Source: Aquificaceae bacterium (GTDB lineage: Bacteria > Aquificota > Aquificia > Aquificales > Aquificaceae). From it: DNA of 7,456 nt. This document shows positions 1 to 7,033 of this stretch, piece by piece. Position numbers and translations under genes: made by a program. Position 1 is the first letter of the stretch. Every line of letters starts with the position of its first letter. The notes below the pieces were generated by a model. The model did no database searches. It was given only the letters and a program-made list of their open reading frames with translations, and was not told the origin of the DNA. The DNA is taken from assembly GCA_026983685.1 (NCBI GenBank), contig JALSTO010000299.1, forward strand, positions 1 through 7,456. Reading direction: 5' to 3'.

Positions 1-1396
1 CCTGTTAGGCTTTCAGCTTTTTATACTTATCTACTTCACCACGGTAAACCTTATATACACTACGTTCATCCTCCTTTCAATGTACTATCTCTCAAAAAGG
101 GCTTTGCTCGCTTACAGGGAGAATCTGGAGGCTATGATATCAAACGTTCTCTACAGACCCATATCCATAATAGTCCCTGCCTACAATGAAGAAGAGACGA
201 TTGTAGAGAACATAAAATCCCTTCTCAAGCTTCACTATCCAGAGTTTGAGCTTGTGGTGGTTAACGATGGTTCTACCGACGCTACTTTTGAAAAGCTGAA
301 GGAAAGCTTTAGACTTGTAAGACTTGATAAGCCTGTAAGGCAAGTCCTGAAGCACAATCCTATAAGGGGGGTGTATGTTTCCTTGGACTTTCCAAACCTG
401 ATCGTTGTAGATAAAGAAAACGGAGGCAAAGCGGACGCCCTCAACTGCGGGATAAATGTAAGTAACTACCCCCTTTTCTGCTGTATAGATGCGGATTCTC
501 TCCTTGAGGAGTCTGCGCTCCTGAGGGCTTCTCGCCTGTTCGTTGAAGATAAGGAGGTCGTAGCAACGGGTGGAACTGTTAGGGTCTTGAACGGCTGTAA
601 GGTCAGGGGAGGACGTGTTGTTGAAATAAGGGCTCCAAAAAAATGGATAGAGGTATTTCAGGTTATTGAGTACACAAGAGGCTTCCTCATAGGCAGGACA
701 GCGTGGAATTTTCTGAACAGCCTTCTTATAATCTCGGGGGCGTTTGGCATATTCAGAAAGGATGTTGTTCTTGAGATGGGCGGGTACAGGCACACCGTCG
801 GTGAGGATATGGACCTTGTTGTCAGACTCCACAAGTACTGCGCTGACAAGGGTATAAGATACAAGATGGTATTTGTCCCCGATCCCATCTGCTGGACGCA
901 AGCTCCCTCGGATGTAAGCTCACTACTCAAACAGAGAAATCGCTGGCACAGAGGACTAATAGACAGCCTGTGGTACAGCAAAGGGATGTTCTTCAATCCC
1001 AAGTACGGATGGACGGGAATGTTTGGCTTTCCCTACTTCGTGTTTGTGGAAGCTCTCGGTCCCTTTGTTGAATTTCTGGGATACCTGGGTGTCGTGCTCT
1101 TTTATATATTTGGACTTTTGAACAGAGAGTTCGCCATCCTCTTCTTCTTTGTCGCCTTCTTCTGGGGCGTTCTGATAAGTATAGGCTCGGTGCTTCTTGA
1201 CAACCTGCTCTACAGGAGGTACGGCTCCATTAAAGATGTGATAAAGCTGTGTCTTTTCTCGTTGCTTGAGATATTCGGCTACAGACAGCTGATAGTTATG
1301 GAAAGGTTTGTTGCCACATTCCAGTTCTGGTACAGGGCTTGGGGTAAGCCGAAGAGGAAAAGGATGGAGGAAAAGGTTGATAAAGCTGTTGCTTAG
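1..1396 (+). CDS. Membrane-bound processive family 2 glycosyltransferase (5' end outside window)
   Basis: Likely transfers sugars from a nucleotide-sugar to a growing polysaccharide at the inner membrane (PgaC/cellulose-synthase-like GT2). The frame is open from base 2, and 26 hydrophobic residues (beginning LLGFQLFILIYF) precede the Met at base 80. That stretch is a membrane helix, so the true start lies upstream and the Met at 80 is internal. Counting from that Met, the GT-A motifs appear in order: VPAYNEEET (32-40), VVNDGST with D63, NGGKADALN (114-122), D137-A-D139 for metal and nucleotide binding, GED (241-243) with the catalytic Asp, and Q285-R-N-R-W289, the QxxRW mark of processive enzymes. 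About 312-345 and 350-374 are membrane segments, followed by a basic tail. The next gene starts inside its last 20 bases. The motifs make the family firm. The sugar and polymer are unknown; poly-N-acetylglucosamine is one option, from similarity to PgaC only. Confidence 0.93.
   Translation, partial: LLGFQLFILIYFTTVNLIYTTFILLSMYYLSKRALLAYRENLEAMISNVLYRPISIIVPAYNEEETIVENIKSLLKLHYPEFELVVVNDGSTDATFEKLKESFRLVRLDKPVRQVLKHNPIRGVYVSLDFPNLIVVDKENGGKADALNCGINVSNYPLFCCIDADSLLEESALLRASRLFVEDKEVVATGGTVRVLNGCKVRGGRVVEIRAPKKWIEVFQVIEYTRGFLIGRTAWNFLNSLLIISGAFGIFRKDVVLEMGGYRHTVGEDMDLVVRLHKYCADKGIRYKMVFVPDPICWTQAPSDVSSLLKQRNRWHRGLIDSLWYSKGMFFNPKYGWTGMFGFPYFVFVEALGPFVEFLGYLGVVLFYIFGLLNREFAILFFFVAFFWGVLISIGSVLLDNLLYRRYGSIKDVIKLCLFSLLEIFGYRQLIVMERFVATFQFWYRAWGKPKRKRMEEKVDKAVA
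1366..1370 (+). promoter_or_regulatory. Ribosome binding site fixing a TTG start
   Basis: GGAGG lies six bases before TTG 1377, inside the end of the glycosyltransferase gene. It is the best-placed ribosome site for the following gene and points to TTG 1377 rather than longer or shorter starts in the frame. Confidence 0.6.
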
Positions 1397-1859
1397 TGTA
1401 CAGACGCTGACAGCCCGCTTAGTGTTCGGCACCGTTGCTGTGGTTTCACTCCTTGTACTCTTCTTGGTAATGATAGACTTTCCGAAGGTAGAGCCTTACC
1501 TGTATCCCATTCATCTGTTGAAGAAAAAGCCCGAAAGAATATCTGAATATGTGTGGATCGGAGGCTACATGGAGGAAAAAGAGCTTATTGAGTTTTTAAA
1601 AAAGAACAATATAAAGGTCGTTATATCCCTGCTCAGTGATACGATGATACATGAGAAAAAGCTCCTGAGGAAAGAGAAAAGGTTCTTGGAAAGGAAAGGT
1701 ATAAAGTTTTACTCCGTGCCGATGAACCCTTTCCTGAAGGAAGGGAGAAAGGTGCGCAGGCTCAGACAGCTTCTCAGGAAAAGGAGAAAGGTTTATATCC
1801 ACAGCTACCTTGGAAGGATCAGGACCAGAATAGTAAAGGAGGTGTTAGGTGTTAAGTAA
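1377..1859 (+). CDS. Membrane-anchored phosphatase-fold protein with catalytic Cys replaced by Ser (probable pseudophosphatase)
   Basis: A 160-residue protein with one N-terminal membrane helix (about 15-33), a juxtamembrane EPYLYP (39-44) and a domain resembling dual-specificity protein phosphatases. I see the early strand YVWIGGY, the helix plus strand IKVVISLLSD, a strand KFYSVPM, and the P-loop at KVYIHSYLGRIRT. In active family members this reads H-C-x5-R; here Ser143 (AGC, 1803-1805) stands where the Cys nucleophile should be, while Arg149 and a following Thr are kept. No obvious general-acid Asp is seen after VPM. It probably cannot do normal Cys phosphatase chemistry and may bind phosphorylated ligands or partner with its downstream paralogue, which matches along its length. 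TTG 1377 is chosen for the GGAGG just before it and because it gives a length matching the paralogue (159). The frame extends to TTG 1308, but that adds unrelated residues overlapping the glycosyltransferase. Basic residues before the helix suggest the domain faces the periplasm. Confidence 0.8.
   Translation: MIKLLLSVQTLTARLVFGTVAVVSLLVLFLVMIDFPKVEPYLYPIHLLKKKPERISEYVWIGGYMEEKELIEFLKKNNIKVVISLLSDTMIHEKKLLRKEKRFLERKGIKFYSVPMNPFLKEGRKVRRLRQLLRKRRKVYIHSYLGRIRTRIVKEVLGVK
1837..1843 (+). promoter_or_regulatory. Strong ribosome binding site for the GTG start at 1849
   Basis: AGGAGGT ends five bases before GTG 1849. It sits inside the end of the preceding gene, whose stop falls after the start, so translation of the two paralogues is probably coupled. 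Confidence 0.7.
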
Positions 1860-2328
1860 GCTTTTAAGAGTAGCGTTCATTGTAGTGTTTGCAGGTTACA
1901 GTTTTACGCTCCTATCCGCCTACTTCAGCTACATTGAACCTTATCTTTTTCCCCTCCGTATGATACAGGGAGAAGCCAGATACGTGACTGAAAATATAAT
2001 AATAGGACCTTATCCTCATGAAAAGGACATAGAAAAACTCGTTAAAGTTGAGAAGGTTAAGATAATCATCTCTCTCCTGAACCCTTCCATACCCTTTGAG
2101 GGTTCTTTAGTTAAAAAAGAAAGGGAAATAGCTCAGAAATATGGGCTCAAATTCTACAACTTTCCTATGAGCTACATAGGCTTGGACACCAAGGAGAACA
2201 ACATTCAGGTTATGAAAATAAAGGAGGTTATCCGTAAGCACCCTGGAGAGAAGGTGTATATACACTGTTACCTGGGAAGGCACAGGGTTGAGTTCGTTGC
2301 AAGAAAACTGATTGGGGATGTAAAGTGA
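1849..2328 (+). CDS. Membrane-anchored Cys-dependent (dual-specificity-type) phosphatase-like protein
   Basis: A 159-residue paralogue of the preceding gene. It has a basic N-terminus, a membrane helix (about 7-27), the juxtamembrane motif EPYLFP (30-35), and a phosphatase-like domain from about 45. The P-loop KVYIHCYLGRHR contains His139, Cys140 (TGT, 2266-2268) and Arg146, the H-C-x5-R signature of Cys-based phosphatases, in which the Cys forms a phospho-enzyme. Asp113, a short distance after the FPM strand, is a candidate general acid. The residue after the signature Arg is Val rather than the usual Ser or Thr, so activity is likely but may be atypical. Topology by the positive-inside rule places the domain in the periplasm, where a lipid-linked or polysaccharide phosphate is more plausible than a cytosolic phosphoprotein; this is inference. 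GTG 1849 is chosen for its ribosome site. The gene overlaps its upstream neighbour by 11 bases and its downstream neighbour by 4. Confidence 0.82.
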   Translation: MLSKLLRVAFIVVFAGYSFTLLSAYFSYIEPYLFPLRMIQGEARYVTENIIIGPYPHEKDIEKLVKVEKVKIIISLLNPSIPFEGSLVKKEREIAQKYGLKFYNFPMSYIGLDTKENNIQVMKIKEVIRKHPGEKVYIHCYLGRHRVEFVARKLIGDVK

Positions 2329-3296
2329 AGAGCTTACCGCTCCTGTTAGTGATACTTTTTATCATCACATCCTGTTCTCCTAAGGCGGAGAAGCTCGTCG
2401 GTGTGAACTACGTTGATATTGTACAAGTAGGAGATAAGATAAGCCTGTCTTACTATAGAACGAATCCGCTGAAGCGGGAGTCAAGAGGTAAGCCTGTAAG
2501 GACAGAGGTAAACTGTAGAAAGGGACGCTCTCCCACCGCTCTCTGGGTATGGAACTTCAGGGATATATATAAAAATAAAGACAGGTTTCGTAATACTGTG
2601 CATAGGTATGGTGTGAAGAGGATATATTTACAGCACAGCGGTGAGCTAACTCCATCCGTGATAAGGGAAATTGAGAAGCTGGGACTGGAAGTCTTCCTGT
2701 TAGACGGCGGGAAGGATATAGTCCTCAACTTTCCCCTTGATAGGCTTGATTATCTTGGTGTTCGTGGTTTGCAGGTTGATATAGAGCCTTACCTTAACTG
2801 GGATTTCAACTTAAAAAGGGAAGATTACGTATCCAAGTATGTGGATTTTATAAGGCGGTTGAAGTCAGGGCTTGGGAAAAAGTACAGGCTTTCAGTGGTC
2901 ATACCTTTCTGGTATGACTCTATACACTATAAAGGAAAGAGCTTAACTGAACATGTATTTATGTATGCGGATGAGGTTGTGGTTATGGCTTACAGGAGCT
3001 CCCTTGAAAGGGTGCTTTCAACCGCTTCAGAAGAAATTTACCTGTCTCACAAGTACAGGAAGCCCCTCTGGATAGGTGTAGAGCTTACCCCTCAAGAGAA
3101 TGAACACCACCATATATATAGAGTTTCAAGAAAGAAGTTGGACTTTGTAGGAAGTTACAGGGTTAAGGGTGATACGTTGGTATTCCCCCACGACAGAGCG
3201 ATCTTGCTGAAGAGTATCAAATGCGAGGGGGTAAAGGGCTTCGTCCTCCACAGCTACCGCTCAATTAAAACAGAGGAGCTCACTTCCGTAAAATAA
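2325..3296 (+). CDS. Predicted lipoprotein with glycosidase-like TIM-barrel domain
   Basis: A 323-residue protein starting with GTG in a GTGA overlap with the preceding stop. The N-terminus (about 1-16) is a signal peptide ending in the lipobox ITSC with Cys17, so it should be lipid-anchored in the envelope. Residues about 70-313 look like an eight-stranded barrel of glycoside hydrolase type: ALWVWNF, RIYLQHSG, LEVFLLDG, then GLQVDIEPY (148-156), LSVVIPFWYD (189-198), YADEVVVMAYR (214-224), LWIGVELTP (248-256) and VKGFVLHSYRS (303-313). The D152-x-E154 end of strand four and the later MAY strand resemble family 18-like enzymes, where the Glu is the acid catalyst. The earlier Asp residues of the DxxDxDxE motif are replaced (Arg147, Gln150), so assignment to that exact family is not safe. 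The neighbouring polysaccharide synthase suggests a role in trimming or handling the polymer, as PgaB does for PgaC, though I see no PgaB-type deacetylase domain. The ribosome site is weak (GGGGA at 2314-2318), so coupling probably drives its translation. Confidence 0.8.
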   Translation: MKSLPLLLVILFIITSCSPKAEKLVGVNYVDIVQVGDKISLSYYRTNPLKRESRGKPVRTEVNCRKGRSPTALWVWNFRDIYKNKDRFRNTVHRYGVKRIYLQHSGELTPSVIREIEKLGLEVFLLDGGKDIVLNFPLDRLDYLGVRGLQVDIEPYLNWDFNLKREDYVSKYVDFIRRLKSGLGKKYRLSVVIPFWYDSIHYKGKSLTEHVFMYADEVVVMAYRSSLERVLSTASEEIYLSHKYRKPLWIGVELTPQENEHHHIYRVSRKKLDFVGSYRVKGDTLVFPHDRAILLKSIKCEGVKGFVLHSYRSIKTEELTSVK

Positions 3297-3301
3297 TAAC
3301 G

Positions 3302-3895
3302 ATGAACGATATATACAGGTCCATACTGCATGAACTCGGCAACAAGGTGTCTTTTCTGAAGAGCTATCTTGAAGCTTTTCCGGAGAAATTTAATAGGGAT
3401 ATAGTTGATGCGGTATCAAGCATAGATGTGCTCACCCACTACCTACTCGATCTGCACAGCCTTGAAGATAGGTCAAGGCTGGAAAAATTTGTGGAGCGGA
3501 TAAATATTAAAGATTTAATTGAAGATGTCTATCAGGAATTAAAGGTCTTTTCCTTCATCAATAATGTAAAGGTGGAGATAAAAGGTTGTGAGGGCATAGA
3601 GCTCAAAATTAATAAGTTTCTGCTAAGGAGGGTCCTCTTTAACCTCATTCACAACGCGATAAAGTTTTCTCCTAAGGATAGCAAGGTTAGTATAACCTGT
3701 TCATCGGATAAGGGCGGCAGACTGGAGCTGAGGATGCTTAACGCTGTTGATAGAAAAAAGCTTATTGAGAGCAAGGGCACGGAGATCGGTCTTGAGATAA
3801 CCAAGAACCTGATCAAGCTTCTGGGAGGGTATATAAAGGTAGAGCTCGGCAAAGATCCAGCGGAAGTCGTCCTCACTTTAATACCCCATACCTAA
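3302..3895 (+). CDS. Small histidine-kinase-like protein with degenerate ATP-binding domain
   Basis: A 197-residue soluble protein with no membrane segment and no sensor domain. Residues 3-57 look like the two-helix dimerisation domain of histidine kinases. His10 in HELGN (10-14) is the candidate phospho-site, and YLLDLHSLED (47-56) is typical of the second helix. The ATPase-like part follows, with an N-box at RRVLFNLIHNAIKFSP (Asn114 and Asn118) and a remnant of the G2 box at KGTEIGLEITKNL, then GG. Between strand LELRMLN and KGTEIGL there are only about a dozen residues, with no DxGxG (G1) box and no ATP lid. ATP binding is therefore doubtful, and the protein may act as a phosphotransferase in the manner of ChpT or Spo0B, or as a scaffold. 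No response regulator is visible here. The start is ATG 3302, five bases after the previous stop. It has no clear ribosome site, so reinitiation from the preceding gene is likely. This stretch is AT-richer than mutS. Confidence 0.8.
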   Translation: MNDIYRSILHELGNKVSFLKSYLEAFPEKFNRDIVDAVSSIDVLTHYLLDLHSLEDRSRLEKFVERINIKDLIEDVYQELKVFSFINNVKVEIKGCEGIELKINKFLLRRVLFNLIHNAIKFSPKDSKVSITCSSDKGGRLELRMLNAVDRKKLIESKGTEIGLEITKNLIKLLGGYIKVELGKDPAEVVLTLIPHT

Positions 3896-3919
3896 AACGG
3901 GCTTATTAATATAACTTAT

Positions 3920-6469
3920 ATGGCAGATAAAGAGCTTACCCCCATGTTGGCACAGTATCACTACTTCAAAAACGAATACCCCGACTGTCTTCTCTTCTTC
4001 AGACTCGGAGATTTCTACGAGCTCTTCTACGAGGATGCGGTGGTAGGTTCAAGGGAGCTAAATCTCGTCCTGACTTCAAGACCGGCAGGAAAGGGCAGGG
4101 AGAGGATACCCATGTGCGGTGTCCCTTACCACTCCGCGGGAAACTACATAAACAGACTCGTCAGGAAAGGCTACAAGATAGCGATATGCGAACAGGTTGA
4201 AGACCCTTCTAAGGCAAAGGGAATAGTCAAGAGGGATGTGATACGGGTGATAACCCCCGGCACCTACTTTGAGAAGGAAACGGGCGGGCTCGCATCCCTA
4301 TACAGGACAGCCAACCACTACCACTTCGCTTATCTCAACCTCTCCGTTGGGGAGTTCTTCGGGGCTAAGGTGAGAGCCCAGGACCTCCTTGACTTTCTGT
4401 CCAAGTTCAGCATCAAAGAGCTCCTTATCAAAAAGGGGGATAAGATACCTGCGGAGCTTGAGAAGACCCTTGACCTCTTCATAACCGAGCTTGAGGAGGA
4501 GTTCTATCAGGATGGAGTTGAGCTTCTGAAGGACGCCTTCGGCGTGTGGAACCCGAGGTCAATAGGCTTTGAAGAGGAGGAATCCCTCCTTCCCCTCGGG
4601 GCGGTCTATCACTATGCGAGGGCTACCCAGAAGGACTTTACCCCCTTCGTAAAGAAACCAAAGCCGTTCCACGATGAGGGCTTTGTGAGGATTGACCTCA
4701 AAGCGCGGAAGGGGCTTGAGCTCCTTGAAAGCCTTGAAGGGAGGAAGGACTACTCCCTTTTCCGAGTCCTTGACAAAACACTTACAGGAATGGGAAGGAG
4801 GAGGCTGAGATTCCACATCCTCAACCCCTTCAGGGAGGTGAGCAGGATAGAGAAGGTTCAGAAAGCTGTTGAGGAGCTTGTCAGAAAGAACGATGAGAGG
4901 GGGAAGATAAGGGAAGTTCTCTCGGACATGGCTGACTTAGAGAGACTGGTTAGCAGGATAAGCTCCAACATGGCTACGCCGAGGGACATCCTCCATCTGA
5001 GGAACACCCTTTACAAGGTTGAGGAGCTCAGGAAGATAGTGAAGGAGCTTGAGAGCGAGCTCTTCGGTGAGGTGGCGAGCCAGCTGGAGAACCTCGGGGA
5101 GCTGGCTCAGGAGATAGAGAGGATCCTCGTTGATGAACCTCCCGTACACCTGAAGGAGGGAGGTCTCATAAAGGAAGGGGTTGACAGCTTCCTTGACGAG
5201 CTGAGGTTTGTGAGGGACAACACCTGTAGGCTCCTGAAGGACTACGAAAAGAAGCTAAAGGAGGAGACGGGTATATCAAGCCTAAAGGTAGGCTACAACA
5301 AGGTTATGGGCTACTACATTGAGGTGACCAAACCGAACCTCAAGTACGTTCCCGAGAGCTTCCGCAGGAGGCAGACCCTTACGAACGCGGAGCGTTTCAT
5401 AACAGACGAGCTCTCAAGGCTTGAAGAGAAGATACTCTCAGCCCAGAGCAGGATAAACGAGCTGGAGTACGAGATATTCGTCAGGCTCAGGGAGAGGATA
5501 GTGAAGGAGCTGGAGAGAATAGGAAGGAACGCCCAGCTCGTAGGCGAGATAGATTACGTCCAGTCCTTGGCTGAGGTAGCCTATCGTAAGGGGTGGGTAA
5601 AGCCTCAGGTTCATGAGGGCTACAGGATAGAGATTGAGGGCGGAAGGCACCCTATAATAGAGAGCTTCTGCAAAGAGTTCGTCCCCAACGACACGAACCT
5701 AACTGAGGAGGACTTCATCCACGTTATAACGGGTCCCAACATGGCTGGAAAATCAAGCTACATAAGACAGGTAGCGCTCATCGTCTTGCTTGCTCACATG
5801 GGTGGCTTCGTACCCGCAAAAAGGGCTCTCGTTGGAACGGTTGATGCCATATACACGAGGATAGGCTCGGGAGATGTCCTCGCCCTCGGTGTCTCAACCT
5901 TCATGAACGAGATGCTTGATGTTGCCAACATGATATCCAATGCAACCCCAAAGAGCCTTATAGTTCTTGACGAGATAGGGAGGGGAACATCAACCTACGA
6001 TGGCATATCCATATCAAAGGCTCTCGTTGAATACATCTCCGAGAATCTTGGAACCAGAACCCTTTTAGCCACCCACTTCCTTGAGCTCACGGAGCTTGAA
6101 GGAAAGGTAAAGGGAGTTAAGAACTATCACATGGCGGTCAGCAGGGACGGTGAAGGCATAACCTTCCTCTACACCCTTGTGCCTGGCAAAGCAGAGGGTA
6201 GCTTCGGTATAGAGGTAGCCCGTATGGCCGGTCTTCCGGAGAAGCTTATAGATAGGGCAAAGGAGATACTTACAAACCTTGAGGACGGAACCCTCCCGGT
6301 TCTTGAGGAGACCTTTAAAAGATCTGTTGAGGTTATCAAGCAGGAGGAAGAGGAGGACCTTATATCCAAGCTTCTCTCTATTGATGTAGCCAACACCACG
6401 CCCCTCCAGGCTCTCGTTCTTCTTAACCAGCTCAAGGAGGAGGCGAGCAGGATAAACAGGGGGAATTGA
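3920..6469 (+). CDS. mutS: DNA mismatch repair protein MutS
   Basis: Recognises base mismatches and small loops as a dimer and, on ATP binding, clamps DNA and recruits downstream repair (normally MutL). Full-length at 849 residues, within the usual bacterial MutS1 range. The N-terminal mismatch-reading domain has GDFYELF with Phe32 and Glu34, the Phe-x-Glu pair that stacks on the mispair. Connector, lever and clamp domains follow (about 115-560, with charged coiled-coil stretches around 335-405 and 440-540). The ATPase has Walker A GPNMAGKS (605-612), the [17 protein letters not shown] signature, Walker B LIVLDE (Asp684, Glu685), GRGTSTYDG (687-695) and ATHF with His719. The C-terminus keeps the [15 protein letters not shown] element. 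The sequence is very close to what I recall of Aquifex MutS. ATG 3920 gives the expected N-terminus ([10 protein letters not shown]). No Shine-Dalgarno is seen in the 24 bases before it. No mutL lies in the window, and the neighbours give no hint of a repair operon. Confidence 0.98.
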   Translation: MADKELTPMLAQYHYFKNEYPDCLLFFRLGDFYELFYEDAVVGSRELNLVLTSRPAGKGRERIPMCGVPYHSAGNYINRLVRKGYKIAICEQVEDPSKAKGIVKRDVIRVITPGTYFEKETGGLASLYRTANHYHFAYLNLSVGEFFGAKVRAQDLLDFLSKFSIKELLIKKGDKIPAELEKTLDLFITELEEEFYQDGVELLKDAFGVWNPRSIGFEEEESLLPLGAVYHYARATQKDFTPFVKKPKPFHDEGFVRIDLKARKGLELLESLEGRKDYSLFRVLDKTLTGMGRRRLRFHILNPFREVSRIEKVQKAVEELVRKNDERGKIREVLSDMADLERLVSRISSNMATPRDILHLRNTLYKVEELRKIVKELESELFGEVASQLENLGELAQEIERILVDEPPVHLKEGGLIKEGVDSFLDELRFVRDNTCRLLKDYEKKLKEETGISSLKVGYNKVMGYYIEVTKPNLKYVPESFRRRQTLTNAERFITDELSRLEEKILSAQSRINELEYEIFVRLRERIVKELERIGRNAQLVGEIDYVQSLAEVAYRKGWVKPQVHEGYRIEIEGGRHPIIESFCKEFVPNDTNLTEEDFIHVITGPNMAGKSSYIRQVALIVLLAHMGGFVPAKRALVGTVDAIYTRIGSGDVLALGVSTFMNEMLDVANMISNATPKSLIVLDEIGRGTSTYDGISISKALVEYISENLGTRTLLATHFLELTELEGKVKGVKNYHMAVSRDGEGITFLYTLVPGKAEGSFGIEVARMAGLPEKLIDRAKEILTNLEDGTLPVLEETFKRSVEVIKQEEEEDLISKLLSIDVANTTPLQALVLLNQLKEEASRINRGN

Positions 6470-6491
6470 TTTTTTAGGAAAATTATTATAA

Positions 6492-6500
6492 AGGAGGTGG
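6492..6500 (+). promoter_or_regulatory. Ribosome binding site for the exported protein at 6508
   Basis: AGGAGGTGG ends seven bases before ATG 6508, in the 38-base gap after mutS. The gap is AT-rich with a run of six T (6470-6475), but no hairpin precedes the T run, so I do not call a terminator. Confidence 0.7.
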
Positions 6501-6507
6501 TGGTGAG

Positions 6508-7011
6508 ATGAGGTTTATTCTTCTGGGCTTCCTGCTCCTCGGGCTTTCCTTCGCTGTTACAGAAAAGGAGTTCAAAGAGGACAGAGCCTACCTGAGCAGG
6601 GTGGAGAAGAGGCTTGAGGAGCTGGACAGGAGAGCTCAGAAGGAGGGTCCAAAAACAGAGATTATTGATGAGCTCAACTCTTACGGCTATCCCCTCTACA
6701 GTATGAAGGACAAGTACATGCTTGAGGAAGGAAGCAGGTTCCAACGCTTCTACCGCAGGGTGAGCGCTGTTTACGAGAAGCTCCTTTACGTCAAGAGAGG
6801 TCTCTTTCCCAAGATCCTCTTTGAGGAGGCTAAGGAGCTGAAGATACCGGTCTGCAGGGTGAAGGCTGAGGGAGAGGGTAGGAAAAGGCTTACAATAGGC
6901 ATCAAAGACCCTAAGAGCGAGAAGGACGTGCTTAAGCTCATGACCCAGACTCAGCTCCGGTACGCCCAGCTTTTGGGTATAGAGGAGATAAACTTCAAAA
7001 AGTGCAGGTGA
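6508..7011 (+). CDS. Small exported protein of unknown function
   Basis: A 167-residue protein I do not recognise. The N-terminus MRFILLGFLLLGLSFA is a Sec signal peptide with a likely signal peptidase I cut after Ala16 (SFA followed by VTE). There is no lipobox, so the mature form should be free in the periplasm or secreted. Residues about 20-46 are strongly charged with leucines at regular spacing and may form a short coiled coil. The rest is predicted mainly helical and very basic/acidic. The mature part has just two cysteines, Cys116 (IPVCRV) and Cys166, the second-last residue, which could form a disulphide. The gene follows mutS by 38 bases, has a strong ribosome site, and ends in TGA immediately followed by an in-frame TAG. 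Its position after mutS is probably not functional. Confidence 0.8.
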   Translation: MRFILLGFLLLGLSFAVTEKEFKEDRAYLSRVEKRLEELDRRAQKEGPKTEIIDELNSYGYPLYSMKDKYMLEEGSRFQRFYRRVSAVYEKLLYVKRGLFPKILFEEAKELKIPVCRVKAEGEGRKRLTIGIKDPKSEKDVLKLMTQTQLRYAQLLGIEEINFKKCR

Positions 7012-7021
7012 TAGAATACTT

Positions 7022-7029
7022 GAGGAGGT
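7022..7029 (+). promoter_or_regulatory. Ribosome binding site for the gene starting at 7034
   Basis: GAGGAGGT ends four bases before ATG 7034 and supports a real gene there, although its stop lies beyond the window. Confidence 0.65.
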
Positions 7030-7033
7030 AAAA

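Noticed and set aside
140..901. Long minus-strand open frame of 253 codons opposite the glycosyltransferase
   Set aside because: Antiparallel to a gene with every GT2 motif; its translation shows no domain pattern and there is no sign of a separate gene.
956..1432. Minus-strand open frame across the glycosyltransferase end
   Set aside because: Covers the well-supported membrane segments on the other strand and the following gene's start; no recognisable protein features.
5077..5108. Perfect 9-base inverted repeat (GAGCCAGCT / AGCTGGCTC) with a 14-base loop
   Set aside because: Lies inside the mutS coding region where similar Glu/Leu/Ala/Gln codons recur; no T run follows, so it is not a terminator and is probably chance.
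6470..6475. Run of six T after the mutS stop as a terminator
   Set aside because: No hairpin precedes it.
6466..6492. TTGATT and TATAAA as a promoter between mutS and the exported protein
   Set aside because: The 15-base spacing is short, and a start from it would fall within or just after the ribosome site, removing it from the message.
6169..6744. Minus-strand open frame of 191 codons across the mutS end and the next gene
   Set aside because: Opposes two supported genes and crosses their ribosome site; translation is low-complexity Ser/Leu-rich, typical of a shadow frame.
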